From Clostridiales bacterium (GTDB lineage Bacteria > Bacillota > Clostridia > Lachnospirales > WQUN01), in the NCBI GenBank assembly GCA_031269415.1, contig JAISZF010000194.1:1-21415 (forward strand): DNA of 21,415 nt. The letters run 5' to 3'. Under the pieces are notes generated by a model. It worked only from the letters and a program-made list of their open reading frames with translations. It did not search any database and was not told where the DNA came from. This document shows positions 14,756 through 21,415 of the stretch, one piece after another. The position numbers and the translations under genes are program-made. How positions within the stretch are numbered: position 1 is the stretch's first letter; every line of letters starts with the position of its first letter.

Positions 14756-16309
14756 TCAATGCCTGAAATGCCTCATGCCCGTAAATATCATAGCAATATT
14801 ATGTCTGTCGCAGGCGTCTATGGACGCTTGGTCATTTAACGAACCCCCCGGCTGAATAATGGCGGCGACGCCCGCGGCGGCGGCCGCCTCAACGCAGTCG
14901 GGGAACGGGAAATAGGCGTCGGAGGCCAGAACCGCGCCTTCGAGCGCGTCCGCCCCCAGTTGTTCAATACCGTGTTCTATGGCCTGTTTTGTCGGCCAGA
15001 TTCGGTTGACCTGACCGGGACCGACGCCTGCGGACTGTTTATTCTTCGCGATAGCTATACCGTTCGATTTTACATACTTGACTACTTTCCACGCAAACAG
15101 CAGATCTTCCATCTCTTTGGCGGACGGGGCGCGCTTCGTAACTGTTCTGGGCGCTGTGTCCGGCAGCAGCGCGTTGTCGTTTTCCTGCGCGAGCAAGCCG
15201 CCGGATACCTTTTTCAGATCAAATCCGAGCGCCCTCTCCTTCCCTATATGTTCCAGTCTCAACAGGCGAATATTCTTTTTCCCGCTCAGAATCTTTAACG
15301 CCTCCGGCTCGAATGACGGCGCCAGCACAATCTCCACGAATATCTTCGATATCTCAGCGGCCGTTTCCGCGTCGATCTCTCTGTTAGCCGTGACTATGCC
15401 TCCGAATACGGACACAGGGTCGGCATTGTACGCCTTGCGCCACGCCTCGGCGATCGTTTCCGCGCAGCCTACCCCGCAGGGGTTCCCGTGTTTGCAGGCG
15501 ACGACCGTCGGTTCGTCGAATTCCCGCAGCAGTTCTAACGCACCGTGTGTGTCGTTAATATTGTTGAACGACAATTCCTTGCCGTGTAGTTGAACAGCGT
15601 CCGCCAGCCCATCTTTCGAGGATGATTCCTCTCTGTAAAACGCAGCCTTTTGATGCGGGTTTTCGCCGTATCGCAGATCTTGAACCTTTTCATATGTCAA
15701 CGTCAATGTTTCAGGAAACAGTTCAATGCCTGCGCGGTGTTTCAGGAAAGCCGCGATAGAGCTGTCATAGTCGGCTGTCAGCATAAAGACCTTAGCCGCC
15801 AGCCTCTGGTTTGTTTCGGCGCTTACATGGCCGTTTTCCCTAAGTTCCGCCAATACGGGCATATAATCCGCCGGGTCGGTGATCGCGGTTACGCCGAGGT
15901 AATTCTTTGCGGCGGCTCGAAGCATTGCCGGCCCTCCGATGTCTATCATTTCTATGGCTTCCGCCAGTCCAACTTCCGGGTTCCGCACCGTCTGTTTGAA
16001 CGGATACAGGTTGACCACAAGAATGTCGATCGTTTGTATGCCTAACGACGCAAGCTGTTCCATGTGGCCGGGATTGTCCCTTACGGCCAGTATGCCGCCG
16101 TGAATATTTGGATGCAGTGTTTTCAGCCTGCCGTCCAGGCATTCCGGAAATCCGGTTATTTCGGATATGCCTATGACGCTGACACCCGCTTCCCTTAAAG
16201 CGTTGAATGTACCGCCCGTTGAAATAATCTCAACGCCCAGCGATTCCAACCCCCGCGCGAACTCAATTACGCCTGTCTTATCCGATACGCTGATTAAAGC
16301 TCTTTTCAT
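14756..16309 (-). CDS. purH: Bifunctional AICAR formyltransferase / IMP cyclohydrolase
   Basis: 517 residues, full length. It performs the last two steps of IMP synthesis. The N-terminal MGS-like cyclohydrolase domain starts RALISVSDKTGVIEFARGL and includes STGGT (30-34), LDGRLKTLHPNIHGG (58-72) and VNLYPF. The formyltransferase domain has DLRYGENPHQKAAFY (211-225), the catalytic KHGNPCGVG (273-281), DPVSVFGGIV and the C-terminal SDAYFPFPDCV. A strong SD (AAGGAGGG) lies in the 11-nt gap after pyrE, so the two form an operon from the promoter at 16919-16948. The stop lies 5 bases from the metY stop, and no intrinsic terminator is visible between them. Confidence 0.97.
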   Translation of the reverse strand: MKRALISVSDKTGVIEFARGLESLGVEIISTGGTFNALREAGVSVIGISEITGFPECLDGRLKTLHPNIHGGILAVRDNPGHMEQLASLGIQTIDILVVNLYPFKQTVRNPEVGLAEAIEMIDIGGPAMLRAAAKNYLGVTAITDPADYMPVLAELRENGHVSAETNQRLAAKVFMLTADYDSSIAAFLKHRAGIELFPETLTLTYEKVQDLRYGENPHQKAAFYREESSSKDGLADAVQLHGKELSFNNINDTHGALELLREFDEPTVVACKHGNPCGVGCAETIAEAWRKAYNADPVSVFGGIVTANREIDAETAAEISKIFVEIVLAPSFEPEALKILSGKKNIRLLRLEHIGKERALGFDLKKVSGGLLAQENDNALLPDTAPRTVTKRAPSAKEMEDLLFAWKVVKYVKSNGIAIAKNKQSAGVGPGQVNRIWPTKQAIEHGIEQLGADALEGAVLASDAYFPFPDCVEAAAAAGVAAIIQPGGSLNDQASIDACDRHNIAMIFTGMRHFRH

Positions 16310-16320
16310 ATAGCCCTCCT

Positions 16321-16893
16321 TCAGATATTCCGACTGCCCGGCTTAACCACGGGAATTCGGTTTTCTTTGCACAGCGGACATTTCTCCGCTTCCCAACTCC
16401 TCACGTCCGCCGTATAGGCGGCGCGAAGCTTAACGCCGAAATTTATGCCGCCCATGCCGCGATCAACTAGAACGGCGACCCCCGCCACTCTGGAGTCCGC
16501 CTGATAAACGATTTCCATAACCTCGCGCACGGTACCGCCCGTGGTGATTACATTTTCCGCTATTAACACATTGCTGCCCGGCTCTATTATAAATCCCCGG
16601 CGCAGGGTCATCCTTCCGTTCTCCCGTTCGGCGAACAGATTCTTAACGCCCAATTGCCTCGCCAATTCATAGCCGACAATAATTCCGCCGACTGCCGGCG
16701 ACAGTATCAGATCTATCCCGTCGTCGGCGAACGCGTCCGCCAGCGGCTTTATCATCTCGACGGCGTAGCGCGGATACTGAAGGATCTTCGCGGACTGCAT
16801 AAACTGATTGCTGTGTCTGCCGGAAGTCAGTTGGAAATGGCCGTTCAATAAGGCGCCTGTTTCTTTTAAGATCTCCTCAATTCGATTCTTCAT
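16321..16893 (-). CDS. pyrE: Orotate phosphoribosyltransferase
   Basis: 190 residues, the longer clostridial type. It converts orotate and PRPP to OMP. Landmarks: GHFQLTSGRHSNQF (18-31), LSPAVGGIIVGYELA (64-78), FAEREN (87-92) and the PRPP loop VLIAENVITTGGTVRE (109-124). The loop normally has two acidic residues (ED); here the second is N114. A C-terminal CPLCKENRIPVVKPGSR segment has a CxxC pair (C172, C175). The ATG at 16893 has GGGG about 10 nt upstream. First gene of pyrE-purH; the leader is only about 19 nt, too short for a PyrR attenuator. Confidence 0.95.
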   Translation of the reverse strand: MKNRIEEILKETGALLNGHFQLTSGRHSNQFMQSAKILQYPRYAVEMIKPLADAFADDGIDLILSPAVGGIIVGYELARQLGVKNLFAERENGRMTLRRGFIIEPGSNVLIAENVITTGGTVREVMEIVYQADSRVAGVAVLVDRGMGGINFGVKLRAAYTADVRSWEAEKCPLCKENRIPVVKPGSRNI

Positions 16894-16918
16894 AAATTTA
16901 CATCCCCTTCATGCATTA

Positions 16919-16948
16919 ATTATAACAAAAAAAGACTCAAGCCCGCAA
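16919..16948 (-). promoter_or_regulatory. Sigma-A-type promoter of pyrE-purH
   Basis: On the minus strand, TTGCGG (16943-16948), an 18-nt spacer, then a perfect TATAAT (16919-16924). The -35 box lies within the stem of the upstream terminator, and the T-tract forms part of the spacer, so the two signals are fused. Confidence 0.55.
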
Positions 16949-16977
16949 TCCGTGTATTACGGAAAGCGGACAGAGTC
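16927..16977 (-). terminator. Intrinsic terminator of the GLUG-protein gene
   Basis: On the minus strand, GACTC (16973-16977) pairs with GAGTC (16934-16938), CCGC pairs with GCGG after a small internal loop, and an inner 5-bp hairpin TCCGT/ACGGA caps it. Seven T (16927-16933) follow directly. It lies about 45 nt beyond the stop of the gene. Confidence 0.7.
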
Positions 16978-17021
16978 CTTGTGGCTTAAATTTGAGTTAA
17001 TGAAGTATCATTTCCATTGCG

Positions 17022-19331
17022 TCAGGAGAGTTTCGGCTCGCCTGTATCATCAATCAATTGGAAAGTCGTTGACCCGCTCCCGGAAGCGGACGCGCCGCTC
17101 AGGTGCTCCGCTCCGACCGTCGCCACGGCTGTAATATCCCCGTATTGTTGAAGAGCGGCGGCCAAATTGGCTGTCATGAAGTCAAGATTCAATGAATACT
17201 CGCCGTATGCCGAATCGACCGGGAGGAGGGTCAGCGGATCCGTAATCAATCCTATCTCCTCGAATGAAATAATATCGCCGGCTCCGGTCATAAACGTGAG
17301 GGACAGTTCGCCCGCCGTCATGTCCACAGGTGTGAACCGAATGTCAAAGATAACAGGTATATATTTCTCTTCGCTTCGCGCGTTAACCTGATACAAGGGC
17401 TTCGCGGTTACCTCAACAGAACATTCCGGAGCCGCTCCTGTCCTGATAATCGTCGAATCGCTGTCACTCAAGAGCGTGCCGTTGGATTGCCGCGCCTCGA
17501 CCGACGCGCTGACAGTGATATCGCCATTAGCGGCGACAGACGCGGCGGCGGAGTTGGAGATCGTGAAACTCAACAAATACGCCCCATCCGAGATATCCGG
17601 TAAAAATTCAGGCTCACTGGCGTCCAGTGCGTCCGCGGCAACTATTTGCCCAGCGGCGTCCGTGAATGAAACGAAGAAATCCTCTGTTTCCAGATCAGCG
17701 GGCGTAAATTGCGCAAAAAACGCTATTGTTGTACGTTCGTCGTTACCCCATGAGATTTCATATATTGGCTGCCAAGCGGTGACATCCACATTTCCGTCTG
17801 GATCTGGATTCGTCACAGTCTCACATTCCCATTCGAAATAAGGATATGTTTCGTTCTCATCAATTCTCCAGATATTAACAAAATCCCATCCTTTAAATGT
17901 GGTCTGCTTCATCATGGGCACCGTGCCTTTGCCCTGCGGGAAAGACGCGGCCAAGCCTTTAGGTTTGCCCGAGGTCCCGGTCGCTCTCTCTACTCCGGCC
18001 TTGTCGCTGTCATAATAATTGGTGCCAAGGAAAGTAACGCCCGTCATACCGCAGAACGCGCCGTACTCGGTTTTCCCCTTGCCGACTACTGTTCCGGAGG
18101 AATAGCTGTTAGTTACGGTTTTATTACCCACCAGGGAAAAATACCCAACTAGGCCGCCCACTCCGGTCGCGCTGCCTGGCCCGCCGTTGACGTCGCCCCG
18201 GGCGTAACAATTGCTGATGGTTGAGCTGATCGCTTCGCCGGCCAGACCGCCCGCTATGTAACCGCCGGTCAGACTGACATTGCCGTAAGCGCAGCTTTTG
18301 AACAATGTGGAAGCGTCATAGATCGTGCCAATCAGACCACCCGCGTAGTGCTTGGCCTGAACATTTCCATAGGCGTACGCCTCGGAAATATCCGACGCGT
18401 TATAGACCGCGCCGGCAAAGCCGCCCGCGTATGACAGCTTCGCGCTGACATCACCCGCTGCAGTACTGCATTTAACAGTCGACTGTTGATAAACCACACC
18501 CACAAAACCTCCGGGATAGCTGCCTGTTCCGTCCGCGCTTCCGTCGGCTGTGCAATACTCGATAAGGGATTGACTTTTAGAGGCGCCCACGAAACCGGCG
18601 ACATAAGAAAAACCGGTGGAACGCGTATTCAGGCTATGAGAATTTTGGATTACACTGCCCCCCTCAAGCACTCCGATAAAGCCTCCGGAATAATTGCCGC
18701 TGGTATGCGTGGCAGTGTCTGTGACAGTACAATTCGTGATAGTGTCGGGTTTGCCGCCGTATTGGCCGCCGCGGCTGATACCGATCAAACCGCCCGCGTA
18801 GCCACCACCGGTTACTGTGATTTTACCTCCGATGACGCTCACGTTATCGATTACCGTGCCTTTTTGGGTGACGCCGGTCAATCCGCCGCACTCGTAGATC
18901 CCGGTAATCCCGCGGTCATCCAGCACGATTGTGAGATTCTTTACAGTCGCGCCTTCAAGCACGGAAAACAGACCTTTGTAGCCGCGACCGTTCTTTTCGC
19001 TCCACAGCCCGCTGATGATATGACCGTTGCCGTCGAATGTTCCTTTGAAGAATTTTCCATATCCCAGCGGCGACCAGCTCGCTGCCGACAAATCAATGTC
19101 AGCATACAATTTATACTTGGCAGTTAAATTTTTGTCTATCGCCTTCAGTTCGTCAACGGTTCTGACCATGATATAGCCATCCGTGTCCGTTTCGGCGGCG
19201 AAGAGCTGAAGCCCTGCCGGTACGGCCATCACGAGAAAAAGCAGTAAAGCAATCAGCTTTCCGCGATTTTGGAATTTCCTCGGACTTTGTGTTTTCTGTT
19301 GCCCGAGATTAACACCTTTTTGATTCGACAT
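17022..19331 (-). CDS. Secreted GLUG-repeat protein with two tandem unknown C-terminal domains
   Basis: 769 residues. A long basic N-region (1-25) and hydrophobic stretch LIALLLFLVMAVPAG (26-40), then an AxA-like site near 45-46, form a Sec signal peptide. After a DELKAIDKNL...LYADIDLSAASW opening, GLUG cores (GG[LF]xG) occur at 149, 180, 216, 245, 274, 303, 331, 361 and 392, about 29-31 residues apart, with CYARGDV/CAYGNV turns. This is the right-handed beta-solenoid pattern known from bacterial adhesins. The block ends with WDFVNIWRIDENETYPYFEW (482-501). Residues 517-632 and 641-762 are a tandem pair of related beta-rich domains I do not recognise. There is no LPxTG, membrane anchor, SLH or dockerin; release or non-covalent wall attachment is inferred. 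SD GGGGG precedes the ATG by 5 nt; the gene has its own promoter and terminator. Confidence 0.88.
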   Translation of the reverse strand: MSNQKGVNLGQQKTQSPRKFQNRGKLIALLLFLVMAVPAGLQLFAAETDTDGYIMVRTVDELKAIDKNLTAKYKLYADIDLSAASWSPLGYGKFFKGTFDGNGHIISGLWSEKNGRGYKGLFSVLEGATVKNLTIVLDDRGITGIYECGGLTGVTQKGTVIDNVSVIGGKITVTGGGYAGGLIGISRGGQYGGKPDTITNCTVTDTATHTSGNYSGGFIGVLEGGSVIQNSHSLNTRSTGFSYVAGFVGASKSQSLIEYCTADGSADGTGSYPGGFVGVVYQQSTVKCSTAAGDVSAKLSYAGGFAGAVYNASDISEAYAYGNVQAKHYAGGLIGTIYDASTLFKSCAYGNVSLTGGYIAGGLAGEAISSTISNCYARGDVNGGPGSATGVGGLVGYFSLVGNKTVTNSYSSGTVVGKGKTEYGAFCGMTGVTFLGTNYYDSDKAGVERATGTSGKPKGLAASFPQGKGTVPMMKQTTFKGWDFVNIWRIDENETYPYFEWECETVTNPDPDGNVDVTAWQPIYEISWGNDERTTIAFFAQFTPADLETEDFFVSFTDAAGQIVAADALDASEPEFLPDISDGAYLLSFTISNSAAASVAANGDITVSASVEARQSNGTLLSDSDSTIIRTGAAPECSVEVTAKPLYQVNARSEEKYIPVIFDIRFTPVDMTAGELSLTFMTGAGDIISFEEIGLITDPLTLLPVDSAYGEYSLNLDFMTANLAAALQQYGDITAVATVGAEHLSGASASGSGSTTFQLIDDTGEPKLS

Positions 19332-19366
19332 AATAACCCCCTATATTTTATTTTTTATCCTAAACG

Positions 19367-19395
19367 AGTATATCATGTATTATTCTATAAGTAAA
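19367..19395 (-). promoter_or_regulatory. Promoter of the GLUG-protein gene, extended -10 type
   Basis: On the minus strand, TTTACT (19390-19395), a 17-nt spacer, then TATACT (19367-19372) preceded by TG one base away (extended -10). Transcription would start near 19360, in very AT-rich DNA about 30 nt before the ATG. Confidence 0.55.
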
Positions 19396-19411
19396 TGATT
19401 ATTTTTATCTA

Positions 19412-19441
19412 TTTTTGTAAAAAATAAGATTTTTACAAAAA
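19412..19441. repeat. 12-bp AT-rich perfect inverted repeat
   Basis: TTTTTGTAAAAA (19412-19423) and its exact complement (19430-19441) flank a 6-nt loop. It lies between the pyrD terminator and the promoter of the GLUG gene, just upstream of the -35 box. It could be an operator for that gene, or an extension of the terminator, whose U-tract it includes. Confidence 0.45.
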
Positions 19442-19468
19442 CAAAAAGCGCGTGGATCAACCCCGCGC
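19436..19468 (-). terminator. Intrinsic terminator of carB-pyrK-pyrD
   Basis: On the minus strand GCGCG (64-68 of the 19400s) pairs with CGCGC (19448-19452), with two further G-C pairs after one mismatch and a 5-nt loop. CTTTTTGTTTTTG follows. The stem begins 7 nt after the pyrD stop and ends the pyr transcript before the GLUG gene. Confidence 0.75.
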
Positions 19469-19475
19469 GGCGTCA

Positions 19476-20375
19476 TTAAGACAGAATCGTCAATTCACGT
19501 ATATCGTTAAACCCATTCTCGTCCATAAATAGAATTAATTCATCCAAAACATCCGCGGTCGCTGTTAGCTTCGAGAGATTAGCCGTTCCCACAGCCACAG
19601 CCGACGCGCCGGCCATCAACATTTCCGCCGCGTCTTCCCCGGTCATTATGCCGCCCATGCCGATTATGGGTATATTGACGGCGCGGCTGGCTTCATAAAC
19701 CATTCGGACGGCTATCGGTTTTATAGCTGGGCCGGATAAGCCGCCGACCTTGCGGGGCAGCGCGAACGCGCGCCGCCTGATATCTATCTTCATGCCCAGT
19801 ACTGTGTTGATCAGCGAAATCGCATCCGCCCCGGCGTTCTCGGCGGCAATTGCCATCTCCGATATGCTGGTCACGTTCGGACTGAGCTTGACAATCAGCG
19901 GCTGCCCGCTTCGTTTTTTCACAGCCGTTGTGACGCGGTAAACCATTCCCGCGTCCGCTCCAAAGCTCAGCCCGCCTTCCCCGACGTTAGGGCAAGAGAT
20001 ATTGAGTTCCAGCATGTCCGCGCCCGAACCGGATAAAACTTCCGCAACCGCGATATACTCATCTATACTGCGGCCGCAGATATTTACTATGACGCGTGTA
20101 TCGAACTGTTTCAGAAACGGCAGGTCGTCGCGCAGAAACGCTTCAACTCCAGCGTTTTGCAACCCTACGCTGTTGAGTACTCCGGACGCGGTTTCCGCGA
20201 TCCTGCGGGGCGGGTTTCCTAACCACGGCGTTATGGACACGCCCTTAGTCACCACCGCGCCTAGGCGGTTTATATCCACAAACTCCGCATATTCCCTGCC
20301 GCTGCCGAACGTGCCGGAAGCGGGCATAACGGGGTTTTTCAGAATTGCTCCGGCTATGTTCACAGATAAATTCAA
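19476..20375 (-). CDS. pyrD: Dihydroorotate dehydrogenase, class 1B catalytic subunit
   Basis: About 299 residues. It oxidises dihydroorotate to orotate, passing electrons through FMN to PyrK and NAD+. Family motifs: LSVNIAGAILKNPVMPASGTFG (3-24), TKGVSITPWLGNPPRR (43-58), NSVGLQN (68-74), NISCPNVGEGG (125-135) with the class 1 catalytic cysteine C128, IVKLSPN, SLINTVLGM, GGLSGPAIKP and GMGGIMTGEDA. I choose the TTG at 20373-20375: it gives the family N-terminus, overlaps the pyrK stop (TTGA) and has GGAGG about 7-8 nt upstream. The GTG at 20390 would add five residues encoded by the SD itself. It is the last gene before the terminator. Confidence 0.96.
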   Translation of the reverse strand: MNLSVNIAGAILKNPVMPASGTFGSGREYAEFVDINRLGAVVTKGVSITPWLGNPPRRIAETASGVLNSVGLQNAGVEAFLRDDLPFLKQFDTRVIVNICGRSIDEYIAVAEVLSGSGADMLELNISCPNVGEGGLSFGADAGMVYRVTTAVKKRSGQPLIVKLSPNVTSISEMAIAAENAGADAISLINTVLGMKIDIRRRAFALPRKVGGLSGPAIKPIAVRMVYEASRAVNIPIIGMGGIMTGEDAAEMLMAGASAVAVGTANLSKLTATADVLDELILFMDENGFNDIRELTILS

Positions 20376-21160
20376 CTGAGCTCCTCCCACGCGATCGAAT
20401 CCGCGTCAAACACAGGGCCGTCTTTGCAGACTTTTTTATACGTCCGCGAGCCATTCCCGATAACCGGCGCTGGGCAGCACAGACAAGCGCCGATGCCGCA
20501 GCCCATACGCTCTTCCATGGCGACATGGCAGGGAATCGATCTTTCTGCGGCGTATTCCGCGGCTTTTTTCAACATAATCCTTGGGCCGCAGACGTAGATT
20601 GCCGAGGTCTTCACGCCGCCTGTCAAATCCCGCGCCGCGTCCGTAACGCGTCCATGATAACCCACGCTGCCGTCGTCCGTGGACACAACCGTTTCCCAGC
20701 CCAGCGATAAGAATTCGCCGGCCAATATGACCGACGAAGCGGAGCGGAAACCCAGGATAACCATGGCGGGCTTAAGCCTTCGCGCCAAGAACAGGAGCGG
20801 GGCCGCGCCGATCCCTCCGCCGATCAGCAATTCCAAGCCGGCGCCAGACATTCCCTCGCCGGACGAAGCGATATTAAACCCGTTGCCCAACGGGCCGGCT
20901 ATGCGCAGTAATTCCCACCGCCCAAGTCCGGCCATATATCCCGTCCCCTTCCCCGCTATTTGATACACCAGTCGAAGTGTATCCTCTTCTAAACCGCATA
21001 TACTGATTGGCCGGGGCAGCAGCATATCCGGACGGTTCAGGTATATATTCACAAACTGACCGGGAACCGCGCGAAATGTATTCGGAACCTTGACTCGCAT
21101 ATTGAAAATACTGGGAGCGAGTTGCGTATTTTCCAGAATAACCGCCTCAAATAACCGCAT
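20372..21160 (-). CDS. pyrK: Dihydroorotate dehydrogenase electron-transfer subunit
   Basis: 262 residues. PyrK carries FAD and a 2Fe-2S cluster and links PyrD to NAD+. Seen: FAD-binding PRPISICGL (49-57), the second flavin/phosphate segment AGKGTGYMAGL, the NAD-binding LLIGGGIGAAPLLFLARRL (111-129), YVCGPRIML (189-197) and the cluster ligands C221, C226, C229 and C245 (C-x4-C-x2-C-x15-C). The ATG at 21158-21160 (MRLFEAVILENTQLAP) gives the family N-terminus, has AGGGCGG 8 nt upstream, and lies 2 nt after the carB stop; an earlier ATG at 21274 lies inside carB. Confidence 0.96.
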   Translation of the reverse strand: MRLFEAVILENTQLAPSIFNMRVKVPNTFRAVPGQFVNIYLNRPDMLLPRPISICGLEEDTLRLVYQIAGKGTGYMAGLGRWELLRIAGPLGNGFNIASSGEGMSGAGLELLIGGGIGAAPLLFLARRLKPAMVILGFRSASSVILAGEFLSLGWETVVSTDDGSVGYHGRVTDAARDLTGGVKTSAIYVCGPRIMLKKAAEYAAERSIPCHVAMEERMGCGIGACLCCPAPVIGNGSRTYKKVCKDGPVFDADSIAWEELS

Positions 21161-21162
21161 TC

Positions 21163-21415
21163 TTAATACCGCCCTATTGAATGGACCGACACGTCCTCCA
21201 GTTTTATTTTGGACTCCATCACGTCCAGCAGCGCCCCCGCCGTATCCAGCGAGGTCATAACGTCTATGCCGCACTCGGCGGCTGTCCGCCTGATTTTAAA
21301 GCCGTCGCTGTTTATATCGTTGCCCTTGCTGGGAATGTCTATGATTAAGTCCACAAGACCGCTCCTTATAATGTCGAGCACATTAGGCACGCCCTCGCTG
21401 ATCTTCTTCACCGTC
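21163..21415 (-). CDS. carB: Carbamoyl-phosphate synthase large subunit, C-terminal end (partial)
   Basis: Only the last 84 or so residues are in the window; the gene continues past the right edge. The visible part is the end of the methylglyoxal-synthase-like allosteric domain: TVKKISEGVPNVLDIIRSG, LVDLIIDIPSKGNDINSDGFKIRR, then VMTSLDTAGALLDVMESK. In CarB this domain binds regulators such as UMP and IMP. Its position directly before pyrK (2-nt gap) puts carbamoyl phosphate synthesis in the same transcript as dihydroorotate oxidation. PurH also has an MGS-like domain, but it is N-terminal and the order differs, so CarB is preferred. Confidence 0.92.
   Translation of the reverse strand, partial: TVKKISEGVPNVLDIIRSGLVDLIIDIPSKGNDINSDGFKIRRTAAECGIDVMTSLDTAGALLDVMESKIKLEDVSVHSIGRY

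Noticed and set aside
16894..17021. PyrR-type attenuator upstream of pyrE
   Set aside because: The hairpin with U-tract lies upstream of the pyrE -10 box and fits the terminator of the preceding gene; the leader after the promoter is about 19 nt and I see no PyrR-binding loop.
17570..19330. Regular GLUG coding repeats as a DNA-level tandem array
   Set aside because: The periodicity is at protein level; the nucleotide copies are too diverged to call a tandem repeat or recombination hotspot.

Overview
The window looks like chromosome from an anaerobic Gram-positive bacterium of the Clostridia type. The grounds are a class 1B dihydroorotate dehydrogenase with its PyrK partner, a group I ECF vitamin-type transporter, a RACo-like ferredoxin/ASKHA protein, short SD-led operons with 4-nt stop/start overlaps, frequent GTG and TTG starts, and consensus sigma-A promoters. 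The species cannot be named from this sequence. No rRNA, tRNA, CRISPR array or phage module is visible.

Region 1 (1-876) is a mobile-element scar. It holds the 5' end of an IS transposase running off the left edge, several nested inverted repeats, and a serine recombinase cut off after its catalytic domain. Region 2 (876-7208) has a RACo-like reductive activator on the plus strand. It converges, with only 4 bases between stops, on a minus-strand housekeeping operon read recJ-apt-dnaX-ybaB-recR (DNA repair, replication clamp loading and adenine salvage), driven by a good promoter at 7250-7279.

Region 3 (7385-12991, plus strand) begins with a compact FtsH-type membrane protease that ends in its own intrinsic terminator. 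After it comes a five-gene unit: acyl-ACP thioesterase, ECF S component, EcfT and two EcfA ATPases. Every junction in that unit is a 4-nt overlap. Region 4 (12992-13469) holds an 18-bp perfect hairpin and a low-GC, unrecognised minus-strand ORF. The start of that ORF is occupied by a perfect TTGACA-17-TATAAT promoter pointing the other way, into metY (O-acetylhomoserine sulfhydrylase, 13470-14750).

Region 5 (14756-21415, minus strand) is nucleotide biosynthesis: carB (end only)-pyrK-pyrD, a terminator, a secreted GLUG-repeat protein with its own promoter and terminator, then pyrE-purH with its own promoter. The surface protein therefore splits what would otherwise be one pyrimidine cluster. 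Its C-terminus carries two tandem copies of a domain of about 100-125 residues that I do not recognise. The best candidates for something new are this protein, the ECF S component coupled to a thioesterase, the EcfA with a degenerate signature motif, and the divergent RACo.
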